The notes under the pieces: generated by a model
Databases searched by the model: none
Told to the model about the DNA's origin: nothing
What the model saw: the letters and a program-made list of their open reading frames with translations, nothing else
Shown: positions 39,024 to 49,761 of the stretch, piece by piece
Position numbering within the stretch: the stretch's first letter is position 1
How the letters are laid out: the number at the start of each line of letters is the position of its first letter
Source: Stereocaulon alpinum
Taxonomy: Eukaryota; Ascomycota; Lecanoromycetes; Lecanorales; Stereocaulaceae
NCBI GenBank assembly: GCA_018257865.1
Contig: JAEUBA010000024.1
Span: forward strand, 1-64,000
Direction of reading: 5' to 3'
DNA length: 64,000 bases
Program-made: the position numbers and the translations under genes

Positions 39024-39639
39024 TGAATCAAAATTTGGGATCAACTCATGGAGCGAGACCGTACGATGTTTGAAGAGGTGCGCTGCCGTGGTACTGAGCG
39101 GACACGAAGAGTTGAGGGTTCGCTTCTTCAACTCATTGAAGACGAAAGAAGTAGTTTCCGAAATCTCAGAGCTACAGGAATTATGCAACTTTATACCGGA
39201 CGGTAATACTCCGATCTATCGACGTCTGGAAGATCAACTGGATGATTACATGAAAGAGTTCGCAGCTCTTGATTCCAAGCAAAGAGAAGTATATCTAGGT
39301 TTGAACCTGGTCATATTCAGAGCCGACGACCCTGGATGGCCCAGGGCAAGGCTTGTGAGAATGATCGTCGATACGGCCGAAAAGCTTGACAAGCTGGGAG
39401 CAAGGACGGATCAAGTGCGCATACAATTCGTGCAGATTGGGAATTTACGAGATGTCGGGAGGCTTTTCGCGCGCATCAACGACGGTTTCCACAATCTAGA
39501 CCGGACCAAACGAAGTGTAAGCTTCTCAAACATGTTTTATTCCGTTGCAACCTCAAATGCTGATATCGAATCTCACAGATCAAGGACACAGTATGCATGT
39601 AAGCTTCTCAAAGGTGTTGTACTTCCCTTACAGCTTTGA
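39024..39639 (+). pseudogene. vWA-domain gene, 3' half
   Basis: The frame continues that of 24,767-24,897 exactly when the insertion is removed and runs to a TGA at 39,637-39,639. The protein part follows the fungal vWA pattern: SWSETVRCLKR after the first strand, GNTPIYRRLEDQLDDY (usually GxTPTGxRL), LNLVIFRADDPG (usually LNLIVITDG), and then KLGARTDQVRIQFVQIGN. The Asp of the third metal-ion loop (TDG) reads Ala-Asp-Asp here, so the metal site looks degenerate even before the disruption. The half carries no RIP. On its own it lacks a proper start and the first strand of the fold. An internal ATG in another frame does not rescue it. Confidence 0.8.
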
Positions 39640-42600
39640 ATGCTAATATTGAATCTTACAGATCGTGGACAATATACGATATGTTACGTCTGCACACAGA
39701 CGATGGCTACTACTAGAGACGATTTTTGGCGGAATCGGCGCTTAGTTAACTTGACATCTCTTGAATAATGCTCGTCGAGCATGCTGACATGTAAATTGAT
39801 TCTCGTGGACAAGCTTATTATGAGTCAGTACAAAGTTTACTGGCTCTTGCATACTCTGGTTTAATGCAACATGATTCATTTTCAATAACCGATTTTAGGT
39901 TTTCGCAACGCTTAGTTATTCCTTTCGAATTGATTTTCTACTATCAAGCTTTCACACCAATAGATAAGTGGCATGATCCGGAACGACCATAGAGACAATC
40001 AATCTCGGACTTTGCAATCCCAGCTGAGTAGCTTCTGACATGAGGCCGTTGAGTTCGTCGCACAGATCCAGGCAATTCATTCTTGACGTTGATATGGGCT
40101 TGCTAGATAGCTCTTCACCTACGTTTCTCTTCACAAAGGAACCCCATCTTAAGGTTGGCAGCACCTGTTCGAGAAATGAGAGCCGTGACCATCCACGATA
40201 AGTTGCAATGATATAAGTGATGGTGTCAAGTGGCACATCTCCCTAGGTTACATCTTGCATAGAACAGGTAGGCATTCGCCCAGAAGCGACCGTTGTCTGA
40301 CTCCCCATCTCCTCCGCGTAAACTAAAACGCCATGTCTTACATCCACTCTTGCCTCTGCAGCGCTGCAGTGAACTTGTTGGCTTTGCACAATTCTCTAAA
40401 ACATTGTCTACTTGCAACTGCCGCTCACCATCAGATAGCTTATTCTTCTCGCTGATTTCTTGCTGCTACCGAATCCCTTTACTTCAACACCAGAGGTCTG
40501 TATGTTCCAAGATAGGCATTGGCCCTACGAGTTATTGATTTATGCAATGATCTATTGCATTTGCCAGCTAGTCCCCGTCATTGCACCTCTACCCCCCTGA
40601 TCGATTCTTTAGTCAAGGAAGTACGTCAATCTATGCTTCACCTGTCTCAGTTGGATGTCACTGTTGTAAGGCCGCGTATGATAAGATCAGGCATACCCAT
40701 ATGTACACTTCGATAGACTCACACAGTGGATCTATACCTAGGAAGACTGGCGCGGTAGAGCTAAGGTGGGGTTGAAGAAGGCGCCTTGAAGTGCGCCTCG
40801 CTTTGCAAAATTTATAGACATATCTAGAAGGCTTGCTTTACCCTGATATCGCAAACGGCAAGCTGGACGGGCATGGGGTGTGTTCTTTCCTGACATATAC
40901 GGAGGACATGTACTTAATGCCGACTTATGTTTGAAAGCATCTCCTCTTCACTACAAGGCCTACGAGTGACTTGGAAACCTTCATGGTTGACACGTGAATC
41001 GATCAACGAGGTTCCGAGACGGTCACATCTCGGACTTGAGTTCAGGGTCTTGGATATGAACTCGGTGAAGGAACCTGTGCCCTAACAGCCTCTAATGATC
41101 TTCTCAGGTCTAGCCACATCACCCCTTTTTCCTTTGGAGGTAGTCCACGGAGTCTTCAATCGTGCACACTTTAATCCCCCACTCCCTGCCAACTTCCAAC
41201 ACTCGAAAGTAGTCCTCTTGTGACCTCTTCTCTTTCTCACTCCTTCATCTTGTCAATTGAGTGGGAAGATATACCGTGGATGTTGAAAGGATGCGGGACA
41301 CAAAGACGATGAAAGTTTGCGGCAGGTCATAGCTCGGCCATGAGTAGATACCCCAGTTAGCTCGTTGGCCTTCAGGGTGACAACAGATGTGATGTAGGCT
41401 GACTCATGTATTCGATCACTATTCAGTACGGGCTAGGGAGAGCTGGCGAGAGAGGATGAGACAAGGGTTTAGATCAAGCCACTAGTTGCGTGCCCCACCA
41501 TGACGGCCGGTCTAGCTGTGGTAACATCTTCTGCAGCAATGATTAGGTCGCCTTTGACTTGGCGAGATCATGATTGTAGGATCAAGATAAATGAGCAGGC
41601 ACTATTGTCGTATCATTACCTTGGTTGCTGAAAATCCCTCAGTCAGACTTGGTGTGGTAGGCAAGGGTGTCGTAGTTGATTACTTCAACGGTTTCTTCGA
41701 TGGAATCAAAGTGCAGCTTGAGACCTCGATCGTTGATGTTGTTTGCGTGTTGCAGCTGCCATGTCTGTTGATCAGAGAGATTGAGAGATTGCGGGCCTCA
41801 TGCGGAGGGCTCTACGAGGGAGGCTTTCACAATTGGTTGCCAGAGCTTTGGTGCTTCTTGACCCAGCCAAAGGCGACTCATGTCGCCGTTCCTCTTTTTC
41901 TGGTTCTTACCTGGCGAATTACGACTGGCTTGGGAGCCTACTTCTATCACGGACCTTGGACTCATACAAGACTTGTGCATAAAAGCAAATGCTCTACATC
42001 TTGGCCTGGCGTCGATCTTGGATCCACGATTGCAGGGTCAATAATTGCAGCCCTTGCTCGATGCTGCAAGCTGCAGAACAATTTGATCGGCAATACACTC
42101 CAGCTTTGAGGCCTAGGGCTTCTTAGAAGTCAGTATGATGGCAAGCTGATCATGCATGGAATGGTATCCCTTTAGGCTTTGGACTTGACTGAATGGGTCG
42201 TGCACCATTTCAAAATCTGCAAGCGCATGTACAGACTTCCGTAATTGACACCGAGCCCGTGCGAAGCTTCTCTTGCAGGCTGCATGCTCGGAAGTTTATA
42301 AATGAGCTGCGCACTCTGAGTTCGTGCTAGCTCACCCGGCATGTCGACCAAGCTTTCCCCCCACATTTAACGTTAGCAAGGATAGTGATAAGAGTATGAG
42401 TTTTCTTAGTCAATGCAGGGCATGAGGTACGCAACCGAGTAAGACCGGTCGCTTGATCTGCGTTGGCAATTGGCAAATCTGCTAATGGATGCTTAACTAC
42501 TTCTTTGCTAGTGTTGTTAGGGATAGGCAGGAAAATAGATGCACTTCCCCCAAAATGATTATCAGCGGAATGTCCGTAAAGACTACCGTAGTCAAATTAC

Positions 42601-42917
42601 TGGAGTTATTTCGACATGGCTTATGCAGTGCACGCGATCGCTTTGCACATGCTTTATGCGAGGTCAATCTCGTTACGGCGAATGGCCATAACAAGTGTTA
42701 GGCTAAGGCATCGGTTGCGTGGGCCAAAGTAAAAGCGGGTCTGCTAAGCACTCTCTGATGATCCCGTAGTACGATCTATGGAGCGCTGAATGTGCTGATA
42801 GCACCACTAGCGGATGATGGCACAGCAATCTGCTTTCACTACGGTCGATCACACACTGAGTATCTAGAATTCTGAGCGGGCTTGCAACCTTTCTGTTGCT
42901 CAACACTCGTCCTAAGT
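39640..42917. other. 3.3-kb stretch without a recognisable gene
   Basis: Base composition is normal here (no RIP). Several short frames exist but none matches a family I know and none shows a convincing exon chain. The most protein-like pieces are minus-strand 39,952-40,236 (hydrophobic and Leu-rich, containing WSRLSFLEQVLPTLRW) and the minus-strand segment near 41,130-41,200 (containing REWGIKVCTIEDSV). A plus-strand frame at 41,591-42,109 (172 codons) has no recognisable feature. These may be decayed genes. Confidence 0.4.
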
Positions 42918-44296
42918 ATGGGCTCTTATTCAGACACCGTAAATCTCCTGGAATACTTGCGATCCAGGAGCTCAGTCGACTGTGATTGTTTGGATACTCA
43001 AGGTATTCATGTCATTGTCTGCACGTCGCAGAACGTGATATTTCAATACTGACACATCCACTTACAATTAGTGGCCACGGCTTTAGGACCATTCGTCGAC
43101 TGCACTTCGAATCAGGTACGGGCTAGTGCTCTAGACCTTCTACAAAGCCTTGCGGCTGCTAATGGTGTCCAGGCTGATGCGTACCTCGAGCTGCTGACCC
43201 CCAAAAGGGCCTCCTTGTTGAAGAAGTCTGCTGCTCTAGCCAGGGAGATCTTGTCAGACTTTACTGGTGTCAGCTATGAAGAGTTGGCAGTGGAAATATC
43301 AGTATGCGCCTTACCTCAAGACTTAGGTCTCTGGATCCAGGTCTCTGATTGGTTGTGTTAGATGGTCAGCTTGTCTTTGGCGGTTGCTCCACTCATCACT
43401 GGAGTCGTTCATGTCATGTCAAATCCCCTCCTGAAAGCGACACCCGCAATCGTCGACAATGCTAAACGTACGCATCCTAGCCTTACCACTTGACGGAGTC
43501 CGAACTAAGATTTAATCATGAGATAGGTATTGTCAGCCTCTGCTATCGACTAGAGCCCGGTTTCGACACGTCTAGACTTTGCATTAAAGTCGTTTCCACC
43601 TGGGAAGGTCTCCAAGCCTGCCGTCAATTGAGTAGCATAGGAATCAATACCTTAGCAACTACTCTCTTCACTATGGAGCAGGCAGTGCTAGCCGCAGAAG
43701 CTGGTTGTATATATGTCTCACCGTTCGTACATGAACTGAAGGCATTCTTTGACGAAACGTGAGTAGTTTCCTCCGTCTCTCCAGAGCCTTGGGACCAGGG
43801 AATCTCAGATACACAGATACCAGGACGAGGGACCTATCCTTGGTCATTGCCTAGAGATTCAGCAGTACTATGAGCGCTATTCATACCGAACACGTGTAAA
43901 AGCTGCTGGTCTTCTCAACGTGGACGAGGCGATGCGGCTTGCTGGTGTCACTTCCCTTACTCTTGCACCAGCACTTGTACACACGCTTTCAAAGTCTGAA
44001 GATTCAAAGAAGGATGTGGAAGCTCTCTCCTTGTTCAAGCAAGGAACAGAATCTCAGGGGCAGGCCAGGGAGCGCCTTAGTTTCATAGACGATGAGATCA
44101 AGTTCAGAAAAGCGTTTGCTAAGAGTGAAGGTGGCAAGGGGCAGGTCAAAATTACGCAGGTACACACCATTTCGTCTGCAAATGGGCATGAACGATGATT
44201 GCTAACGTAAACGTGGAGGCGATTGACATATTCCGCCAGTATCAAATCAAGGCAGAATCATTGATGCGTGATGAACATGTGGCGAAAATTGGATAG
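42918..44296 (+). CDS. Transaldolase family enzyme of the metabolite cluster
   Basis: Six exons (42,918-43,002; 43,072-43,301; 43,362-43,467; 43,527-43,758; 43,817-44,159; 44,219-44,296) join in frame to 357 residues, with introns of 58-69 nt. The sequence shows the transaldolase core: DCTSNQ near the N-terminus, the Schiff-base Lys 161 in LCIKVVSTWEG, GINTLATTLFTMEQAVLAAEAGC and the YVSPFV strand. Transaldolases move a dihydroxyacetone unit between sugar phosphates (sedoheptulose 7-phosphate, erythrose 4-phosphate, fructose 6-phosphate). All visible key residues are kept, so it should be active. Standing next to transporter, oxygenase and NRPS-like genes, it is more likely a pathway-dedicated copy than the housekeeping enzyme. 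The exact substrate cannot be told from sequence. Confidence 0.88.
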
Positions 44297-44738
44297 CCAT
44301 GTCTCTCTTACTGGGGGCCTCTTGCTTGGAACTAAGCGTCACGAGCCATGTACTCTATGACGTAGGTTCGTGATCAATTTACAGCATAGATTACGAAACC
44401 ACGTAGCCTCTCAAGAGGCTCTGTTCAGAAATCTTTGCACCGTAGAAGTGGCGCGCTACTGGAAGATGTGGCCGAAGTTCTCCACAGCAAGTCCAGGACG
44501 GGATAGGCCGCGGGAAACAAGCCTATAGGACCAGAGACCGAAGACTAGCGACACTTCATGTACTGCGCATGCTTCTCTTAGGCTCGGTGAGATCAATCGA
44601 TGTCGAGAACTTATTGCGATCGTCAACTTCCCAAATATGGGGAGCTCCAGATGCTTTGTATAAACTCAGCTTTCCTGTGAAACAACTGGTCCCCAAATGT
44701 ACTTGCATACGCAACGACTTGACTCCAAACCAATAAAT
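44297..44738 (+). promoter_or_regulatory. Intergenic region upstream of MFS transporter 1
   Basis: 442 bp between the transaldolase stop and the transporter start on the same strand. No gene or clear regulatory motif recognised. It presumably holds the transporter promoter. Confidence 0.35.
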
Positions 44739-46368
44739 ATGATGTCTACTCATAGTTTCCGATCTTCAAAGACCTTCACCACCTTTGTTTTGTGCGTATC
44801 AGTTTTCACCGACGTATTGCTACAGACTCTTGTTGTTCCCATCCTTCCCTACGCTCTCTCGGAGCGAGTTGGGCTATCCAATAAAGATGAGGTGCAAAGG
44901 TGGAACTCCATCTTGTTGGCTACTTATGGTGGAGCTCTGATGGTTGGATCTTGTATGTTGATTCCTCTATACTTGCGCGTGTGAATGACTATTGTTCCCA
45001 AGGGGCTTAGTGGGAATATATGGAGCATTTGCGATGTTGGTGAGCACCTTGGGAGTGATTGCTGACTTGCTGCGACGGCTCTCAGTGTTCTTTGGCTGGT
45101 TGGGGGATAAAATTTCGGGGCGACGGACTCCATTCCTCCTTGGCGTCACAGTCTTAGGATTATCAACGCTCTGCTTTGCACTAGGGAGCACTTTGCCTGT
45201 TCTCTTCATAGCTCGTGTGTTGGAAGGACTATCGACTTCTATAGTGTGCACACTTGGCTATGCATTGCTCAATGACGTGGTTGGGGCAGCCGGAATTGGC
45301 AAGGCGACAGGGTACACGGATATGGCCTTGAGCCTGGGAATACTGCTTGGCCCTGTCATAGGCGGATTCCTGTACGAGTATGGGGGCTATTTCCAGGTCT
45401 TCCTACCCGCTATGGGCTTGCTGGCAGTTGAATTGATACTTCGCCTTATGATAATCGAACCAGAGAAACCGAGTCCATTCGCAGCCATCTCACCAAAATC
45501 TTCAAAGTCCAGAAGTTCACTGACAATAGCGGACGGACATACATGTGGCACGACTGGCACAGTCCCGGCCCGGAACGACTTGATGGCTGAATATAGGCCT
45601 GCTGAAGTCGATCCTGGCTCAGCATCAAGACTGGTAACAAGCACAGAAACACAGCCGCTTCTGCCAATGATCAATCAGCAGGCTCCTGGGAATGCGTTCG
45701 CGATACTGTTGTCTGAACCTCGGTTCCTAGTCGCAATCATGGGTATTTTCATACTCCTCACGATCGGGACAGGCTTCGACGGCGTTTTAGCACCCTACAT
45801 TAGAGATGCTTTTGATCTTAATCCAATCCACGCAGCCGGTTTATTCTTGGCTATAGCTCTCCCTATGATGCTTGCACCCATTTCCGGTATTCTCACTGAT
45901 CGATACGGCCCGAAGTGGCCCGCATTCAGTGGGTTCTTGCTCGCTGTGCCCAGTCTTATCCTCCTGCGGCTCGTCACACGTGGCGTGACTTTGCCATTTG
46001 TCAAGCTTGCAGTATTGCTTTTTTGCTTCGGATTAGCCCTAGCTTTGTCCCTGCCGCCGCTGAGGGTAGAAGCAATTATGGTAGTCAAGGCATTCGAAGA
46101 GGAGAGGCCTGGTGTTTTTGGGCAACATGGAGCGTATTCTCAAGCGTATGGACTATTGAATTTTGCATCCGCAGCGGGTTCAACACTTGGTCCACTGTAT
46201 GCTGGGATGGTCCGTGTGTGGTTGGGCTGGCGCTCAATGTCTTTGTCGATGGGTCTCTTGAGCGCCGTCATGCTTGTGTTCGTCATAGTAGTGACGGGAC
46301 GAAGTGCTCGACGCTGTGGGCAAGCAGCTGCAGATTCTAGCGACAGCTGTGGCGATGGAAACATTTAG
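44739..46368 (+). CDS. MFS transporter 1 (DHA1/vesicular-amine-transporter-like)
   Basis: Two exons, 44,739-44,952 and 45,086-46,368, give about 498 residues. The intron of 133 nt (GTATGT...CAG) is placed so that the second membrane helix joins GSLFFGWLGDK, the conserved loop 2-3 motif of MFS proteins (GxLaDrxGRR; here GWLGDKISGRR). Twelve hydrophobic segments can be traced, six on each side of a polar central loop of about 75 residues. A second GILTDRYGPK loop motif lies in the C-terminal half. It would export the cluster product or an intermediate by proton antiport across the plasma or vacuolar membrane. A second start codon directly follows the first (MM). Confidence 0.85.
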
Positions 46369-47265
46369 TAGACGTTCCTCTCCGACTGCAAGTCAATCTT
46401 TACTTCCCTGTCAGATGTCTAGTGTGACGAATAGATCGCATTTACCCCGGCCAACAGACGGGTACCAAGTACTAATAATACCTTAACCAGATATATTACA
46501 TAATATAATACCAATGCGCAGTACCCCGCAAATTTCACATCTCCAAAATCTCTTTCGAAACCCACATCAATGTGACGAGAAAATAATCCGCTGCTGGCCA
46601 GCAATTGCTAGACCGAACCAGTTGTCGCCTTGCATACGAACAACGAGGGATCTCGGGTCAATTGCCATGAGCCTCTGCCCACACAGCCATCGTGATTAGC
46701 AACCAATAGCCTAGTGGTCCTCTATCTGACCTTGACGATGTCTGGATGCTACTTCAGTCCATCATCGACCCTACGACTCACCGTCGGGCCTAGTCGAGGT
46801 TGGTCACCTCGAGACGCACCCAAAACTGGTGTAGAGGGGAAAGAGAAGATCTCGGACAATGCAGCGCCTCGAGGGCTCGTGGCATCAAATTGGATTCTAG
46901 TGGTATGAACCTACAAGGCGTCAGACTCTGGAGGCTTTGTTGGCCTTGCTGAGGGGCATAGTCGAAGGGCTGGAGCAGGTATGTGACAGCGTGATTACCA
47001 CTAACGGTCTTCGTGGCTGTCATTGAAGCAATCATGGAAATGAGCTCTCACCCCTTGAAACATTACGATGGTTTTCGAGCATGGTAGAGCGAGACTAGCT
47101 CTTTTGACATGACTGGGAAGTACGACACTACTACACCACTACACTAAGGCACCAAAGGGCCATGGGCCAATTATGGAAGGCCTATGATAGAACCTCTCGT
47201 CACAGACTAACAACCAGTAAAACTTTGGGAGTCATCGCGCATGTTTCCCGGCGTCAAGATCCGTA
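46369..47265. other. Intergenic region between convergent genes
   Basis: 897 bp between the 3' ends of the transporter (plus) and the oxygenase (minus). I see no gene, repeat or RIP signature in it. Confidence 0.5.
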
Positions 47266-48526
47266 CTAATATGCTGACTGCAGCCGCCGTTGGTGATATT
47301 CGATCGCCGAGATGTCTTCGTACACTGGCTCGTTGCCTTCACGGACGAAATGTTTCAAAGGCCCCACAGAAGCTGCTCGATCGGCTTTGCAGAAATAAAC
47401 TACAGTAAACCTCTCTGGGAGTGTCCCGGATTCCATTCCCACCAGTGCCCTTGGGATGTTGACTCTATGTAGCCCCGCCGGTAGACTACCGTTAGTCCAA
47501 CGTTGCAGTGTCTCGCTTACATTGACAATCATCTCTGCGGGAACACCGCATTCGACGGGAGTGAAAGTACCGGGCTGCTTGCGGTTCTCAATCTCTAGAC
47601 CACCCACGGCGTCTTGAAAGAGCAACGTGACCACCCCTAAATCGAAATGTGGCCAAATTCGGCTGACCTCTCCCGCCATGATCTCACTGACATCTATTGC
47701 CGGATAGTGCAACAACCGCATTTCACTCGCATTCGCCTGTGGCGTTATCTTTGTCGTCATTTCTCCGCGCGGCAAATCAAAGGCCACCTCGATTGCCTCC
47801 AGGATTTGCGTAGCAACACCTTCCAAAGTCGTGAAGGCGTTCTCCATGAAGTCTCGGAAGCCAGGGATGACGCACTCGTCGGGCCACCTATTAGGGTACT
47901 GGAGGTCACCTCTTGCCCCTTGGTCGAAGTGCTCCTTCTCTAATCAGCCAATCCTGTCAAATATACATGTGATATGCCAATTACTCTCGCGTCTTTCAAT
48001 TCTTTCGTCATCTCGGTTCCAAGCAAGCCTTCCCTGTACAAGCTGGAAGAATTCTCCGCACCTACTGCGCTCCCTAGAAAGTCTCGAGCTTAGCATAGCG
48101 CACACAGTGATGCGTAGATCACGTGAAACCCACAGAGACAAGGTGCCTCCACGGAATCATGTTTTTTGGACTTGGATCATGCTTCTATACAGATCTAGTA
48201 AATGTGTGGGAATTACTTACAACCTCGCTGAGGCGCTGACCCTCCGGGATGGGCAATCGATCTCTTATCCCTTTCGTGCATTTGGAAGAATGACTTGTTC
48301 TACAGATCGTGACAGGGCCAGAGTCAGCATGTTATTAACCTCCGAGACAAGGGCATATCCTTACGCATTCAAACATCTTGGCCACTACTTGGTCTTGGAT
48401 GCCATGGCCGACAACTTTCACAAAGCCACTGTGTGACAAGCTGCCAAGCAACTCTGATGCAACTTGTTGGCGCTCCAGATCACTACCATGGGTGAAGCGA
48501 GATAGGTCAACCGTAGGCAAAGTCAT
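47266..48526 (-). CDS. 2-oxoglutarate/Fe(II) oxygenase, isopenicillin-N-synthase-like
   Basis: Four exons on the minus strand (48,526-48,365; 48,299-48,221; 48,073-47,985; 47,937-47,266) join in frame to 333 residues. The N-terminus is the DIOX_N domain (LPTVDLSRF, SGFVKVVGHGI, PQRGWSAVGAEN). The catalytic domain has the iron ligands His 207 and Asp 209 (WPHFDLG) and His 267 (GLHRVNIP), then Arg 286 (ERFTVVYF), the usual 2-oxoglutarate anchor, although the partner Ser is Thr here. Length is normal for the family. It would hydroxylate, desaturate or cyclise a pathway intermediate in the cytosol. It is read away from the NRPS-like gene, so the 1.2 kb between them can serve as a shared promoter region. 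Confidence 0.88.
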
Positions 48527-49761
48527 AGTCGTGGATCAATACCTGACTGCTCTTAAGCAAAACCCGGGTTGTAAACGGCTCTATACCCTGGACTCATTGA
48601 TTGTCTTACCGACGAAGTCTGTTCACGGAGCGCTCATCTTGCGTTGCGGTGGCTGGTTTGCATTCCTGCTAATACATCGCCTGGCTCTCAAGCGACCCTT
48701 CTAGGATCGTTCGACTAGCGTCTCGTTGTTCTTCCCCAAAGAATGGACAACCTCATATGCAATGGCACACTAAGTCTACTAAACGAGAAGGTATACTTCG
48801 GCATTCCTGTCCGACACCACATTATCGTTGCATAATGGGTTCGACAGTACCAACCCAACGAAAACGAGGCATTATCTCCCCAGCTTTCCTCTATTCTGGA
48901 TTTGCTAGCACAGGAGGATGACTTAGGCCACAAGAGTAGCGAACTGCATAACGTTATCCCCAGATCGGCCGAATAAACGTTTCCATCTGTATGGAATAAA
49001 GCATGGCGCTTGATGGCTTGCATTGCATTTCACTGGATGCATGGTTGAAGTAGTCGTCGCATGTTATGTGGACCGCGTCGAAGCTTATTTCGTTGTGATG
49101 ATCTGCGCGTGCGATACCCTGCAGCTCACGCACTAGTCCCTGGATTGCAAAAGCCAGTTACTGCTTTTGCTAGGATTTTTCATTCACGGAAATACTCATG
49201 GTCATTCAAGGCGCCACGAATGTGCGCTGCATATATGCATATGCACGCAGATGCACGCAGATGGCTGACAATTAACTTTTTCTCGGTTCTGTTGTGTATT
49301 CATTGCCGTTAATCTTGCCAAGAAGACGTACATAGGGACCCAGAACTGTCGGCTAACGTCGCTTACAGTCCATCTACCAAAAGTTTCCATTACCAACAGA
49401 TCACTTACCGTGTCTGCCTGCATAAAACTCTGCCGAATAGCTCCTTTGTATTGGTGCTATTATCCTTGTCAAGTCGCTTAGCACTCCATGACCTTGTGAA
49501 GCCAAGATCTGATGAGTCGGGCTGTGGAAGGACGACAACCACTAAAGTCTCCGGTCTCGGATGCTGTTCTGATCTGTGGTTGGATACATAGTGGCAAGGT
49601 TGCAGTCGTGGGCGTGTCTTGCAGAGTCGCAGGTCAAGTGACTTGCTGTAAGTGGCGAGCCATACATTTCCTTTTGAAGATTACTTGACAGAGTAGTACA
49701 GGCGAGATTGTACCTCGAAGTTGTTGATCTCAATAGGTTCATTTCAGACAGGTTCCAGTAA
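48527..49761. promoter_or_regulatory. Divergent intergenic region, oxygenase / NRPS-like gene
   Basis: 1.2 kb between two start codons facing away from each other. I recognise no gene in it. Such a region in a fungal cluster usually holds sites for co-regulation, but I could not identify a specific motif. A CACGCAGATG duplication at about 49,244-49,263 is the only small repeat noticed. Confidence 0.4.

Noticed and set aside
41591..42109. 172-codon plus-strand frame as a gene
   Set aside because: No family pattern, no splice partners and no support from neighbouring frames. Kept only as part of the gene-poor stretch.
44953..45085. Additional MFS exon between two short introns
   Set aside because: A GTGAGC...CAG intron at about 45,040-45,085 looks canonical, but the small exon it would create breaks the frame and disrupts the helix-2/loop junction. 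One intron fits better.
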